A stretch of DNA of 64,000 nucleotides from Mixophyes australis (GCA_036250195.1 JAVHZZ010000004.1:158749227-158813226), one strand, 5' to 3'; shown: positions 23,941 through 37,079, counted from the stretch's first letter. Numbers and translations: made by a program. Notes: generated by a model from the letters alone, not told the origin.

Positions 23941-24305
23941 TATAACAGATCGTCAAATGTTTAGGCCTGTACCAACAACACAGCTAGTTTCTGTTTGGGT
24001 ACAGAAATATTTTTCTTTAGGAATTGCACTTGAGAGACATTAGTAGAGACATTTATATTTTATCAATCTAATTTCAGTTTGAATCCCACCAAAAATCTGT
24101 TATAGGGAAGTGTGCCCAAGGCTATTATCTCTATTGCTTGTCAAAATGGCACTGCTCAACCACTACTGAATTTTGCTTACAAATTTGTTTTTAAAGTCAA
24201 TAGGCATGTTTAGTCACAAAAACAAATGCAGTCATACAAAGATGCGGCAAGCTGTGCTGCACTCAGACATTCAATTTCCAAAGTAGCTAGCTTTATACAA
24301 CTCCA

Positions 24306-24480
24306 GGGAGTATATTTACTAAATTGCAGGTTTGAAAAGGTGGAGATGTTGCCCATAGGAACCACTCAGATTCTAGTTGTCATTTTGTAGAATATACTAA
24401 ATAAATGATAACTAGAATCTGATTGGTTGCTATAGGCAACATTTCCACTTTTCAAACCTGCAGTTTGATAAATATACCCT
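24306..24480. mobile_element. fold-back MITE (gtatatttactaaa ends)
   Basis: The halves pair over about 80 bp (aggtttgaaaaggtggagatgttgcc against its complement, and attctagttgtcatt against aatgataactagaat). The ends read ggg(ag)tatatttactaaa and tttgataaatataccc. Elements of this appearance are frequent in frog genomes. The target duplication is not clear. Confidence 0.75.
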
Positions 24481-24489
24481 CATATATTA

Positions 24490-26430
24490 CAGAACATGCA
24501 ACTTGGTAATTTGTTTTGCCTGACAACAAATCAACAAATCAGTAGTTTAATCATTAGATGACAGCCACTGTTAAGGAACAGTGGGCTTGGTTATAATTGG
24601 ATATTAAATATAACAGATGGAAAGGAAATAAAACTATGATAATGTAAATGATTTGGTCTTATTGTATATTTTTTTACTTGCAGGGAAATTATAAATAGGC
24701 AAAAATGTGAAATGTAAAGGACAGTTACAAAAACATAGAAGGATCAAGTGGATAATTTACTTTTGATATTATGCAAAATATAAATGTTCTGGTAGGAAAA
24801 GGTAAAACTATATAGTTCACACTATATTGCAAACTCTTGCAAATCATTATTTTTAGGTTTAGTCAAAACATTATCTTGGTCTAAGTATCCTGTTAGAAAT
24901 ATCAGATTATATGTTACACTGTTAGCATTTCTTTTCATGACCTATCTATCTATTCACAAAAATAAAAATGCTTATTCAGAAAAAGTGCCATTATGAAAAA
25001 TGGCTTTCGAATATTCAATGTGCACTTAGTTTTTCCCTTTTCAGCACAAATATTTTAAGTTTTACTCTTTGTTTACAGATGCATACTAATGTGTACGAGG
25101 TAATGTCAAACTGCATAAGTACATACAGGTACTGTAATGTACTGTACAAAACTTTGACAAGTGTCCCTACATTGACAGGGGATATGGGTAGCATGAGTAA
25201 TGTGCATTACAAAGACAAGGTCATTTCATGTCTCTTTGTAATAAATACTGCCATTATTAACTTCAAAAAATGTCTTTGCTTAAGTGTGCCTAGCACAGAG
25301 TAAAGCATATTTTAGACCTAATTTTATTGTATCATCTATGCAGGCTATTAACACATTCAGGGAGTGCATCTGCCAACTTTTCCCATATTTTCTGTCATAT
25401 TATCTCTCCAGATCTGGCTTTGCTTCTCAGTGATGTCATACTCAAACCCAATAATGTCACACACATATACTGTCACTAGGCCACCCACAATGCTGTTGTA
25501 TGATGAGCTTAATATCCAACATCAATAAGATTGACAGGAGAGTTCTGAGAGAACTTTATGGAGAAGAAAAGTCAAACAATGATAATCTTCACTTGAACTT
25601 TCTAGCATAATCAAAGAAAAGCCCTATAACAATGATATTTTTTGTGCATTCATCCTTCAATATTTACATTGAATAAAGGAAATACAAAAAAGAAGGTCAG
25701 AGTCCCATTAAGTCGGGGGTCTGTATATGTGTATTATTCATGAAGTTTAATAATCTTCATTGTTGTACTGCAAGACAACATGGGACAAATCATTAATACA
25801 CTTTTAGTTTTCAATCTGCATGCTAAATATTCAGTTCCTTTCCTTATACACCATGCAGAAATGTAAGTCTGAACATTGCTTGAGGAATGTTGTTGAATAA
25901 AGCTTATTTGATGGATGTTTAGATAGATTGAAATTTCTCCAAGCTGTTAAAAAATCAATTAATACTACTAATAATACTAATAGTAAAATACTCCTTAAAC
26001 TTTTACCTCTATCATGTGACAGAGTGAATGTTGTTGAGATACTCTCTTCGGTATTAAAAGCCTAAAAATAATGACTGTTGGTCAGTGGCAGATTAAAATA
26101 GGGGTAGATGGGGCGACTTCCTGGGTCCCAGAGCAGTAGTAGGGGGGGCATGACTCAGGCCACATTTGTTCCTGTAATGCATGGGAAACAATCACTGTAG
26201 GAGTGTTGGCCTGACTTCCAAGAGAAGCTACTATGTGGATAAGCAAGCACAGGTCATATGTGTATGCATATATATGAGTGCGTTTTTGTATGTATTTATA
26301 GCATTCAAATGAATGAAGTACATATAATACAAAATAATTTAATTGCAATTCATCTATATATAAATGCTACAAAACCTGCCTTGTGAATAAGCTTGATTAA
26401 ATTACATAAATGTATTGGAGCAAATGTATT
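24490..26430. other. AT-rich stretch, mostly unassigned
   Basis: A 111-codon frame at 24968-25303 has no recognisable family. At 25435-25480 there is a diverged relative of the repeat at 8850-8925. Nothing else is clear. Confidence 0.4.
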
Positions 26431-26440
26431 ACTGGACTTT

Positions 26441-27103
26441 TGTAATGAAAACTTACCTGCCGCGTTCCCTCGCCGCTCCGTCGGACCCGGAAGCTGCACT
26501 TCCGGGTTCGGCGGTCACATGACAGCTAAACCTGGGCGGGGAATTCAAACAGTGTTCTCTATATAAATCTCGCTCTGACACTTGTTCCTGGCTCCTGCTC
26601 CCCTGTACCTCCTTGTGCCTGTTCCTAGTGAATTGACCTCCTGTGTACCAGTCACTGCTTGCTGACCTTTCTGGCTCTCCTATACCTGTGTACCGACCCG
26701 GCTTGCTGACCACTCTGTTTGCCTGTGCCCCTGACCCGGATTGTCTGATGTTCCTCTCTCTATTCGCTATATCTGCCATACCTGTGTACCGACTCGGCTT
26801 GCTGACCACTCTGATTGCCTGTGCCCCTGACCCGGATTGTCTGATGTCTCTTTGCCTCCATTTGTATTGCTGCTGCCAACCGTGTACAGAACCGTATTCC
26901 TTTCACGTTGCATTCCCCTGCTGCTTTAGCCACTACACTACTTCTTGAGGTGAGCCTGAGGACCGGGACTTGCGCCTCCCGGCAGCTAAGCCCATCCAGC
27001 CTTGCGGCAGTACTTGGTGAACACCGGGGAGTTCGTCAGACTCCGCACCTCAGGTACGCCAGCGCTAATGAAGAATAGTACAGAGTCCAGCTAATCCGTA
27101 AAA
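26441..27103 (+). repeat. probable solo LTR (gypsy type), TSD ACTTT
   Basis: A GC-rich block starts TGTAATGAAAACTTACCTGC and contains a TATA box (tctatataaatc, about 26558). It has an internal tandem duplication of about 98 bp (tacctgtgtaccgac...ggattgtctgatg at about 26680 and 26778) and ends around ccgtaaaa. ACTTT flanks it at 26436-26440 and 27104-27108. Its end region (cagctaagccc...ccttgcgg...ccagcgctaat) matches the LTR relic at 36608-36720. The 3' boundary is tentative because it does not end in CA. Confidence 0.6.
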
Positions 27104-27431
27104 ACTTTTCAATGAAATGAGGGGATAACCCAAATTTCACCCTATAATTTTTCTTTTCCGTGTTATGCATACTGGCCATTTGAATGTTTTGTATTCCTAT
27201 GCAGCACTGCTTGAAGAATGGTTGAAAGCAAGTGATGTATGATGTGCATTTGACATGTAGTCATAACTTGCATGTGGGGTAGGAGCCAATTGTGTATTTA
27301 CAGCCCGGGGCCCCAGGGCGTTTTTATCCACCACTACTGGTGGTATATAATACCAGTTGTATCTCCATGTATATGAGAAGCTAATAACCTGTCTCCAGCT
27401 TATTCATATAAGCTATAATATCATGGCACAC

Positions 27432-28133
27432 ATGGGTCTTAGAATAAAACATCCAAAGTAAACTGCTTAGCCTTAGCATACCAAGATTCAGCGACGTTTC
27501 AGAGACTGATCTGCTCCTTTTCCAAGCTGCATCACGTTTTTTGTAAAGATGCTATTTTATAGTAACCAAGTGCACACCCAATCCAATTGTAACCAGTCAT
27601 TAAACTTAAATCACTAATCTAAAAGAGATGGATGCCAACGACCTTACACATATGATACATGTCACTGCCTTAGCTCTACCCACAGCAAGTGTAATTACCC
27701 AGGATATTATAGTCATCCAATAATGAAATAAATAAACTGATTGGTCTTAAAACAAGTCCTATATATTTTTTATTATTTTTTATTATATCGGGTGCACAAA
27801 AATACATCACTTATTTAAAAAGCAGCTTGAATACATTAATTAGATGTAAAACAACATCTGATTCTAAACTGTTATACTAAATGCTGCAGCATCCCGGCTT
27901 CACATTATAAACCTCCTTCCTTCATGTCAATTGAAGTTCCAAGTGTGAAGTCAGAATTCGAGTTTAATGATTGGTTACAATTTGAGTGGGTGTGCATTTT
28001 GGTTTTGGTAAAAAAACTATTTTGCCAAGAATATGTTGCAGCTTGAAAAAGGATCAGAGCAGTCTCAGAAACGTTGTTGAATCCTGGTATGATCTAAACA
28101 GTTTAACTCGGATGTCTTATGTTAAGACCCATG
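27432..28133. repeat. large fold-back repeat, arms of about 175 bp
   Basis: The arms at 27432-27608 and 27955-28133 are inverted copies. Examples are cataccaagattcagcgacgtttcagagactg against the complement of cagtctcagaaacgttgttgaatcctggtatg, and gtgcacaccca...attgtaacca against its complement. The spacer is about 346 bp with no coding frame. It could be a fold-back DNA transposon or two opposed copies of one repeat. Confidence 0.65.
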
Positions 28134-28204
28134 GAAGCCCTTCTGACTGATTTTACTATATTTTTTCCTTACTCAGAGGTTTTTGAATCACCTTGCCATT
28201 CAAT

Positions 28205-28322
<118 letters not shown>

Positions 28323-28329
28323 TAGAAAG

Positions 28330-30730
28330 CAGTTAGCATATATCAGTAGTATAAATCAACCTAAAAATTAAAGGGAAAATAAGAATTATTCACTTCAAAT
28401 TACAGGTCCCTAGGTACTAGTGTATAGAAAAATAATTAGTATTGTTAAATTAATTACATTCCCACTGAGCAGCTGTTTTCTGAGGTTAAAATAAAAATGT
28501 AAAGACACGTGGTCTGATTATTAAGACTGCACTGGTGGGATCTATGTTGCTATGCCCCTAAAAATAGGGTATATTATTGTCATCAATATATTAATTTTTA
28601 AAAAGTTAGCATATGTGCTTCAAATCAAAGCGCAATGCCAGATAATAATTCAATGAAAACTTGAAAGGATCACTACTACTGGGTATCTGTACTGGATGAC
28701 ACCAGCTTAACTATAGCAGCCCATGGAGTGCTATGTGTTTGCTGATACTTAGTTTCCCTCAGGTCTTCTGTGCAAGGTAGCAAAGGTTTATTAGAATCTG
28801 TTGCAAACAATAGAATATTGAAGGTAGAAACCCTAAGTGATGAGAGCAAAATACAAAAAGTGATCTAAGGTGTAACAAACAGCACAGAAATTCGATAAAG
28901 AATAGTCAAGTACAATATTCAGGGCAGGCAACAAAAAGAATAGTAGAGATTGCATACAATGAACAGGACAGACATTAGACAAGGGTAATCTATAACAGAC
29001 TGAAGATCACGGCTATTTGGCTGTGTGTGTTACCATCTTAGCATTAACAGACATCGATGATGTCAAAAGTCATCTGGCTGCTTGATTACGGCACAAATAG
29101 TTAGATTTTGTCCACTTTGGCTCCCTACATGTAGCTACCTACAACTATTCCTGTTGATCTTCGTTGTGGACGGCTCGGCGTCTGTAGAGTATCTGCCAGC
29201 ATCATCCTATATATGGCCAGAATTTTACTTTAATAGAATGAGTGTTGCATTAAAAAACATCTACTGAATGATTGAACAATATAATGTTACAATGTCATTT
29301 ATTTTTACTATATAATCACTTTTATTGGATTTTCCCCTTTGTTGCAATTTCTGCATGTTACTGATTCTGTAGATTGACTGCACATTGCATATACAGAGGT
29401 TACAAAAACATCCTTGTAAATCATGGTTTGAGTTCTGAAAAACTTCAGCTCATTCCAAAAGGCAGCTATATAAATTAAACAGTGATTTTCATTTTCTGTT
29501 TTTTTGTCACCCTAAGAATATTAGTATTATTCTGAGTGGGATCTGTTGGTCTAGATGGGAGGATGTGGGGGTCATATAGAAAAAATAGAATATGTAGCAA
29601 TCTCAATAAAATCTCAATATAGAGCATGTGAAAATATTCTGTGTCTGTGTACACTGTGTGTATGTGTGTGTGTGTACAATTTAAAGTGAGGGGTTTTCTC
29701 AGAAATATAGTTAGTAATATAAATGTGGAAAGTACAAAAGTTGGTAAAATTGACATTTACACTACTAAAAGCTTTAAATTAAAAGAAGTGTTTTTTCACA
29801 AAGAAAACCTAAAATGATAATGATCTAAATGTAAAGAAACTTTAATGATGACATTAATTCAATATAATGAATCTGGAGTTTTCTTACCATGACAAATGAC
29901 ATATTCCAAATTCTTGCAAAACAGTTTATTTTTTATTCAATTCTTATGTTTCTAAAAGCATAGTTACTCAGACTTTAATGAAATGATACCTGGATTTCCT
30001 TTTAATTAGAATGAATGACTTTATCTCTCTACGTGATCTGAGAAACACAAGATAAATCATAATACAGCAATTACTCATTTTTCTAGCAAAAATGCAAGAA
30101 AACTAAAATTTAAATACTGTAGAGATACATTAAAGAGCATATGTCCCAATCAACAAACTAGGTAGCACTAAGTATACTAACATTGCAATAGCATTTACAT
30201 ATAAATTCAAAAACAAGATATAAAAACACAGAAACAATTTTTACTGGTATGCACTTGCATACAGATCTCATAGTGCTGAGACAGAAATCCAGAATGTTTA
30301 CAGTAAAATAGTTCTATCAATCTATTTTCACATATTTTGTTAATTTGGATGTATCAGTATAGGAATGCAAGGAAAACCTGCATTGTGATTGAGCTTGACT
30401 AATTGATATAAATTTACTTGAACATGTAATTTTAGCCACACACACGTAATATATCCTATACAAATGTGACAAGGTTTAAGGTAAAAGGCACCCTGTTGCA
30501 CACATTGTCTAAAACAAACTAGACATTTCTATAGGTTTATTTTCTTAAACATAAAACAAAGTCACTATTGAATACCATACTCTCACCGCTACCTTTAACT
30601 CTGCCTCTTCCTTTCCACTTTGGTGTGTATTTGGCACTCAAAATGAAAACCATGGCACTCCAAACTAACTAGGTTCCTGCAAAGATGTTTATTTCAAACT
30701 TCAAAACTCCAGTGGAGAGAGTCTCACCCA
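28330..30730. other. AT-rich stretch, mostly unassigned
   Basis: It contains a short (TG)n run at 29640-29676. I see no gene or element. Confidence 0.45.
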
Positions 30731-30734
30731 ATTT

Positions 30735-30930
30735 CTGACTTCCTTGTCTTTAAATTAATTCTCTCCTCCTACAATTCTGCCATCTCCCTAACCAAGCAAT
30801 TATTCTATAAATCCTTAATTTCCTCCTAATCCTCCAACCCCCTGGCACCACTTCACCACCTTCAACTCCCTCCTCTCCCCCTTTCCTCATTACCTTTGAT
30901 TTTGCGACCTTCTTTGCCTGAGTGAGTGAG
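30735..30930 (+). pseudogene. possible L2-like LINE fragment
   Basis: Plus-strand text of low complexity (LLILQPPGTTSPPSTPSSP) leads into a LITFDFATFF motif. This resembles the L2 linker just before the RT domain (compare NPPTPNPPTNISAQDLASYFKDKI in the copy at 58 kb). The evidence is one motif plus composition. Confidence 0.3.
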
Positions 30931-31164
30931 TGAGTTTGAGTATAATTAGAGTGGGAAAAATTAGGTACAGTAAATTTTGAAAATAACAAAGGTTAGCATA
31001 ATGAAAATGATCTGAAAAGATATGGAGCATTGTGGCAACTACAGTGCTGTATGGCTAGTAATATCAACACTACCAAAGTCATGAAAATAAAAAAAATAAA
31101 AAAATAAAGTGATAAAAATAAACATTATTACTAGCCACACATCTCCACCTTGCTGCTAAGATAA

Positions 31165-31745
31165 TTGCTGCCATATGACTGATTGCCTTATTACGAAAGC
31201 GTCATGGGCACTCCCTGGGAAGTTAGCAACAATACTGTGGATGAGGAGATATGCACTATATATCACATCGACATTGATGAAATGAAAATATTTTTGATTC
31301 TGAAAAATGAATTAATTTCTTCCCGATGGTACCAGCACTACATGAGTGCCATCTACTGCTCCTTCAACATGCAGAAAACCAGAAATTTTATGGAACTGCT
31401 GTTTTTTCGGCACAAAGGATTCTTCTTCCAAAGGCAGGTGAATAAATTGTGAGTCACATGAAGGAATGCCTACAGTACCTGTTTGAGTACACAACTGAAA
31501 GCAATCTGGCACATTCCTGCCACCAAAGTGAATGTGTTCTGGAAGGATCCAGACGCACATAAATTTAACATGGCCAACAATTTAGTCATCAGTGGTATTG
31601 CTGTGTTTATGCCAATCGTAGGCTTCAGGTCAGTATGTACAATGTGCTGAGTGTCCATGGATGACATGAGGTGAAAGCTGAAAGTATCGTATCTCCTCGG
31701 TTGGCGATGTTGTAGTTGCTGGTGGTGGAGTTGACAACATCACTG
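31165..31745 (-). pseudogene. PIF/Harbinger-type transposase relic
   Basis: On the minus strand, pieces in separate frames give FHKISGFLHVEGAVDGTHVVLVP (31320-31390), which matches the Harbinger nuclease block with its first Asp (F..V.GAIDGTHV). Downstream at 31185-31275 comes NVDVIYSAYLLIHSIVANFPGSAHDAF, matching the second conserved block (...V.D....I..V....PGS.HD). The Asp expected in this block reads Ser. Upstream text around 31470-31650 looks like the preceding helical region. Stops and frameshifts are present and no termini were found, so this is a dead HARBI1-like relic. Confidence 0.75.
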
Positions 31746-31776
31746 GCCAAAGCCCACTTCTGCAACATTTCTGTCC

Positions 31777-31840
31777 ATATCATCATCATCATCACCATAT
31801 ATATATATATATATATATATACCATATATATATATATATA
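31777..31840. repeat. (ATC)n(AT)n microsatellite
   Basis: Four to five ATC triplets followed by AT dinucleotides with one interruption. Confidence 0.9.
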
Positions 31841-32300
31841 GCTGCTCTGTAGCAGGTGCAAAGATATGCCTCCTAGTCCTAACAGGTATATACTACTGTC
31901 TCCATGAGCTGCATTTGCGTGAACACGTCTCACTGTACTCAGGCTATGTCTGACTGCACTTTCCCCCCCATTCTGACACTACAATCACAAGTGTCAGATG
32001 CATGCTTGCATGCATATGAGCCCATTCTCTTTGTGAGCATGTGCAGAGTGGATTTACACAAGTTGTGTTATGCAAATTGGCGTAGCACTCAATCAATAGA
32101 CACAGTAGACTGAGTTGTTATAAAAAAAAATGTAGTCATGTAATTACTGACAAGTGAGTTCACTAAATGCCTAATGCACTGAAAGTCAATTGACTGCTAT
32201 TCAAACCAATCATTTTTTCCACACATATTCACATTGTAAATAAATCGTAATGCACACAAAATTATTATATACATATTTTGTTGTCTTTGAATTCCCGAAT

Positions 32301-32381
32301 GATAATAATAATAATTATATCATCATCATCATTATCATCATCATTATCATCATCATTATCATCATCATTATCATCATCACC
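32301..32381. repeat. (ATT)/(ATC)n microsatellite
   Basis: ataataata followed by atcatcatcatt repeated about five times as a 12-bp higher-order unit. Confidence 0.92.
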
Positions 32382-32389
32382 ATGCCAGT

Positions 32390-33678
32390 ATAATGCCAGT
32401 AAACCAGTAACATGATTAAAAAAAGATTTAAAAAAAGAATATGTTAATTTCAGAAACTGCATCTTTACATAAATGTTTATTATATTTTTGCTTACAACAA
32501 TAAAATACAGTATTAAATGCTCATTAAATCCGACATCTGGCCTTTTCTATATGAGCTATTTAATAAAGTACATTTAGTTTTATATTTCACAATAAACTAA
32601 CAATAAACAATTTAATTGACCATGTCTTGCTAGAACTTGTATGATGGCATATTCTGAAACATCTGTATGTAATAAACACTTAATAAGAAAAAACATTATA
32701 ATTGATTCATAAAAGTGTATAACTGCGGTTTCAAATTTAATTTATGTAGAGCTTCAGGTTATAGAGGCACACAGTTTTGCCAAATTTGTGCTTTTGGAGA
32801 GATGGATTTCAAAAACAATGCTAAGTTGGAAGCTACTCAGTATTCATTTGCAATATAACAAAGATCATAGAATAGGTAATTATATCATTTGGAATCCTAC
32901 AGCTTTACAATAAATAATAGTTGTAGAGAGTATACACAGTGTAGGATGTTTTTTGCTGAAAGTTGGTAAACTAGTGTGTAATATAGCACACTCTCAAGCT
33001 GTTAGCTTGACTTGAAATCTAAGTCTTGCTGTCAGCATGCAGTGGACTCTCTCCAGCTCATTCAATTAAATCTCTCCTGGGCTAATGCGCAAAAGAAGAA
33101 CCCTTTTTTTGCTGATAACATAAAACACAAAGCATTGTGTAATAAGGAAATAGAAAGTCAATATAAAGCTGACTGTAAAATAATTTAACCCTTTCAGGAC
33201 CAGGGGTATTTCTTTTAATTTTTTTTATTTTATTTTTCACACACACAAAACAAAGAAAAAAGTTAATAATTTCCAAATAATAAGGAATGTAGAAGAATAC
33301 ATATACATATGGAACATTGGACGGAGTACTATGGGCGACATACAGATGTGTAATATGTAGTGCTGGGTGGGGTAGTCAAGATTCACTGCTAAGAGATGCA
33401 GAGGGTTTTTGCATCTAGGAAGAATAAGTGCAAGACTGATTATGGTCATGTGATCATGGTTGCTACTTTATGATTGGTTTCTGTTCTTTTGATTGATTAT
33501 AGCTAGTCTAATTCTACTGTGGCTGTTTTTTCCCCTAATTTTTCATGGATCAGGACTGATTTACAGATTAGAGCCCAATTTGGCAATTTAGCATGAATAT
33601 AATAATCGGTCATGTCAGTCCCTCATCTCTACATTCCACTTTTTTTCAGATGTTTCACTTATACAATAATACTGTAAT
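32390..33678. other. AT-rich stretch without recognisable features
   Basis: Nothing supportable is seen. Confidence 0.45.
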
Positions 33679-33683
33679 ATAAT

Positions 33684-34702
33684 TGTGAGGATACCAGGTT
33701 TAATGTAACCTTCTGCGCCGCACAGCTGGCCTATTCGGTACCTATCCAAGGTTCAAAATCACCCAGGCAAATATCCGAAATAAAACAAATAAGTTTATTT
33801 AACAAAATGATAGCACATACACATATTCAAATAATAACTTGCAACAAACAACACTACAGTCTGGCACAGACAACATACAGGGTATAATGAAAACACCTCA
33901 TCTGTATCCTTGTCACTTTCAGGGACTGCTGTCTATCAATCCAAGCTTCTCCCCATCTCTCCTTTAAGGCTACCAGCAAAGGTAGCGGCCTTGAGTCACT
34001 ATCACACTGCTTTCGGTGGACACACAGCTCCCCAAGACATGGAGAGGTCGATCAGGGCAACGGCAGTACTCCAGGGACCGATTATCCCTTTCCTGTCAGG
34101 GCCAGAGATCTATATCTCAACACAAAGCCTTACTTCAGCTATCACTTGGTAGTGAATGCCAATTTGCTGTACTCTAGAGCTCTCCTTTAAGATCAAAAAT
34201 CAGCAATTTCAGTACCTGTCTGTTTGGTCCTTTTCTGTGTTTACCTTTTCACAGGTAAACATACAGACAAAGGGATTGCAAATCAGTCACTCCTGAATTA
34301 ATTAGGGACAGGTATTGTTCTGTTGCTATACAGCTGAGTTTGTCTAAACAGGAGAGATCACAATCCATACACATTTACATTTAAATACGCAATGCAGTCC
34401 TCTGTAGTTAAACATAGAGCTCACAAAAACAAAGACAAGAGACCCCCTGGTGTGATGCACATTCATACAGGACTGGTGGACATTGATCCTTTTGCCTAGA
34501 CTGAAACAATGGATTAGTCTGCAAGATAAATACACACTGGCAGACATTTTAGCTACTTTCAAAATAGAATATACAAGTCTAAATATGACTGAGAAATATG
34601 GGAAACCAGAGGGCTAGAAAAAGTATATGTTTTTATAGTCCGCAGTTTGTGAGAAACGAGGTGCAGGCAGGTTGAGGCGATATTAATACCTCGTTTCCCC
34701 AC

Positions 34703-34703
<1 letters not shown>
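33684..34703 (-). repeat. solo LTR (1020 bp), TSD ATAAT
   Basis: The block has TG...CA ends in either direction (TGTGAGGATACC to TTTCCCCACA) and is flanked by ATAAT at 33679-33683 and 34704-34708. Minus orientation is favoured because a TATAAAA sequence lies near 34630 and an AATAAA sits about 100 bp before the inferred 3' end. No internal retroelement sequence is left, so it arose by LTR-LTR recombination. The open frames inside it (33910-34152 plus and 34344-34562 minus) are incidental. Confidence 0.78.

Positions 34704-34745
<42 letters not shown>
34704..34745. repeat. (AAT)n microsatellite next to the solo LTR
   Basis: Fourteen or so AAT triplets begin exactly at the target duplication copy of the preceding LTR. 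Confidence 0.92.
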
Positions 34746-34746
<1 letters not shown>

Positions 34747-34749
34747 CAT

Positions 34750-35595
34750 GCTATACTGGGTATAAAATAATTTAAATGATTAAATGAAGATATAATTTAC
34801 AAACAAAGAACAGAAGCGCCACACATAGTGTATTACAATTTAATACCAAAAGTGATATATAAAATGTGATAGGTAACTATGTACCAAAAACCAAAATTTT
34901 AATGGCTTATCTGATGTATGATCAGAAGAACTCTTCCTCTTCAATTTGGCATGTTTTTGAGGATGGATCTAAGTTAGGATCGCCAGAATTACTGAGAAAA
35001 CTGAATATCGTTATATCATTTAGATGCCATGGAGATATTTATTGATAAACCATGGCGGTATTTTTTTTTCTTTCGTTTTATCGCAGTAATAGAAAACCAG
35101 CCAAGTAACAGGACTCAGTAACAGGGTTTCAGAAATCTCCAACAGTGATAACAGGATGCTCAATCTAGCAGAAGTCTAAACTTCAATGTACAGACTTTCC
35201 CAAGCAGAACACATTTCATATGGAGCTGGACTTCTCGTTTTAAAGATAGTGGGGTTTCGATGCTCTCAGGGCTGGAATGAGGCTGTCTTGTAACAGGATC
35301 TATTGGACTTGTATGAGGATCATTACACCCTTCGTTTTGGAATCATTGCAACTGTGGCTGTATTATAATAGAGAAGAGGGCGTTCTTTTTCCCTAACAGC
35401 CTACCTGCTATGCCTGCTACATTGGATGAGATTTTTCAGATATCGATATCTGTTTATATCAAGTTTTTTTAATTATTATTTTATTTGTCAAATAAAAATA
35501 CTTTTTAATATATAGAAGCACGCAATTTCCGCCCTATTTCTGAAGATTCTTTCTAGCTTGTGGTGCACTTTTCTTATTGTTTCAGACATGCTTAG
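34750..35595. other. unassigned stretch
   Basis: The end segments aaacaaagaacagaagcgccacaca (about 34800) and the complement of 35565-35590 are loosely similar in inverted orientation, which hints at a degraded element. I cannot name it. Confidence 0.3.
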
Positions 35596-35599
35596 CAAC

Positions 35600-36607
35600 A
35601 CCTGTTAAGGTTGCTACGGTTTTGGTCAAACCAGTTCTATCACTACCACTGCAATATCAAGATTTTGCTGATGTTTTATCCAAACAAGCTGCAATTACAC
35701 TACCACCAGAATGCCCGTATAACCGCACTATTGATATTTAGCCCAGATGTAAATTTCCTAAGACTTGTTTATATTCTCTTCCATGGAAGAGACGAAAGTC
35801 ATGGAGGACTATATTTCAGAGAACCTGAAAAAAAGGGTTCATCAGACTTTCTCAATCAGCCCTTGGTACTGGACTTTTCATTGTCAAAAAAAATATGGAG
35901 ATTTACGTCCTTGCATTTATTACACCGGTCTGAATCATATCACCATTAAAAACAAATATCCTCTGCCATTAATTTCTCAGTTGTTCAATCAGTTAAGATG
36001 AGCTTCAGTATTTTCTAGGATAGATTTATGTGGAGCATATAATTTGATACGCATTTGGAAGAATGAATGGAAGACCGCTTTTAATACTCATTCCGGACAT
36101 TACGAGTATTGTGCCATGCCGTTTGGTCTTTCTAATGCACCAACCATGTTCCAGGACTTGAACAATGATGTGTAACATGATTATCTGAATAAATTTGTCA
36201 TAATGTATCTAGATGACATCTTGATCTACTCCACATCTTTGTCTCAACAATGTAAACAAATCCGTTTGTTACTACAGAAACTCAGAGAGAATCATTATTT
36301 GCTAAGTTGCAGAAATGTGAGTTTGAAGTCTCTACTGTGGCATTCTTGGGGTATTTAATTTCTGACAATTAATTTACTATGGATCCAGCCAAAGTCCAAG
36401 CCATCATTGATTGGAGCCTTCCTAGTAACCTAAAAGCCATCCAAAGGTTTCTTGGATTTGCCAATTATTATAGAAGATTCATTTGCAATTTTTCAGTAAT
36501 TGTGGCACATATCACTCAATTAACTAAGAAAAGAACTGATCCAGTGATATGGCAGCCAGAAGCTGTTAAAGCATTTGAGACTGGATGCAGTGCAGAGGGC
36601 GGAGACC
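35600..36607 (+). pseudogene. decayed Ty3/gypsy reverse transcriptase
   Basis: Pieces in order on the plus strand: YQDFADVLSKQAAITLPPECPYNRTIDI (region before RT), [87 protein letters not shown] (catalytic motif kept), then MDPAKVQAIIDWSLPSNLKAIQRFLGFANYYRRFI. Frameshifts near 35790, 36000 and 36300-36370 and several stops inactivate it. It runs straight into a polypurine-like tract and LTR relic at 36594-36720, so RNase H and integrase have been deleted. Confidence 0.85.
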
Positions 36608-36720
36608 TGTAAAATTACCTGCAGCTAAGCCCAAAATTCCTTGCGGGGGTCCTTGGTGAAAACCGGTTGTTTTTTAGACTCCGTGCCACTGTTACTGCCA
36701 GCACTAATCCAGGTTGGCGA
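36594..36720 (+). repeat. polypurine tract and deleted 3' LTR relic of the gypsy copy
   Basis: gcagagggcggagacc precedes TGTAAAATTACCTGC, which resembles the start of the LTR at 26441. The text then jumps to cagctaagcccaaaattccttgcggg...ccagcactaat, which matches the end part of that LTR. The LTR middle is deleted. Confidence 0.6.
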
Positions 36721-36734
36721 AAGTGAATCCACTT

Positions 36735-37065
36735 CTGCTAGTATTGCGACAGGAATAGGTGGGGGGGACAGGGGAGAAGATGGCTTAGGGGGATAGTTAA
36801 GAGGAACATGGGATAAGATGGTGCAGGGGGATAGGTGAGAGGGACAGGGTAGAATAAGGTGCAGGGGAATAGGTGAGAGGGACAGAATAGAATATGGTGC
36901 AGGGAAATAGGTGAGAGGGACAGGGGAGAAGATGGTGCAGGGGAAAAGGTGACAGAGACAGGGGAGAAAATGGTGCAGGGGAAATAGATGAGATGAACAG
37001 GAGAGAAGTTGTGTACGGGGAATAGGTGAGAGGGACAGGGGAGAATATGGTGCAGGGAAATGGGA
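36735..37065. repeat. minisatellite (ggtgagagggacaggggagaa)
   Basis: About seven units of 40-48 bp with the core ggtgagagggacaggggagaatatggtgcagggg. Antisense frames across it read as Pro/Ser/Leu-rich repeats and are not genes. Confidence 0.9.
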
Positions 37066-37079
37066 TGCAGCCAACATTT

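Noticed and set aside
33910..34152. 80-codon frame suggestive of a small gene
   Set aside because: It lies wholly within a solo LTR and has no family signature.
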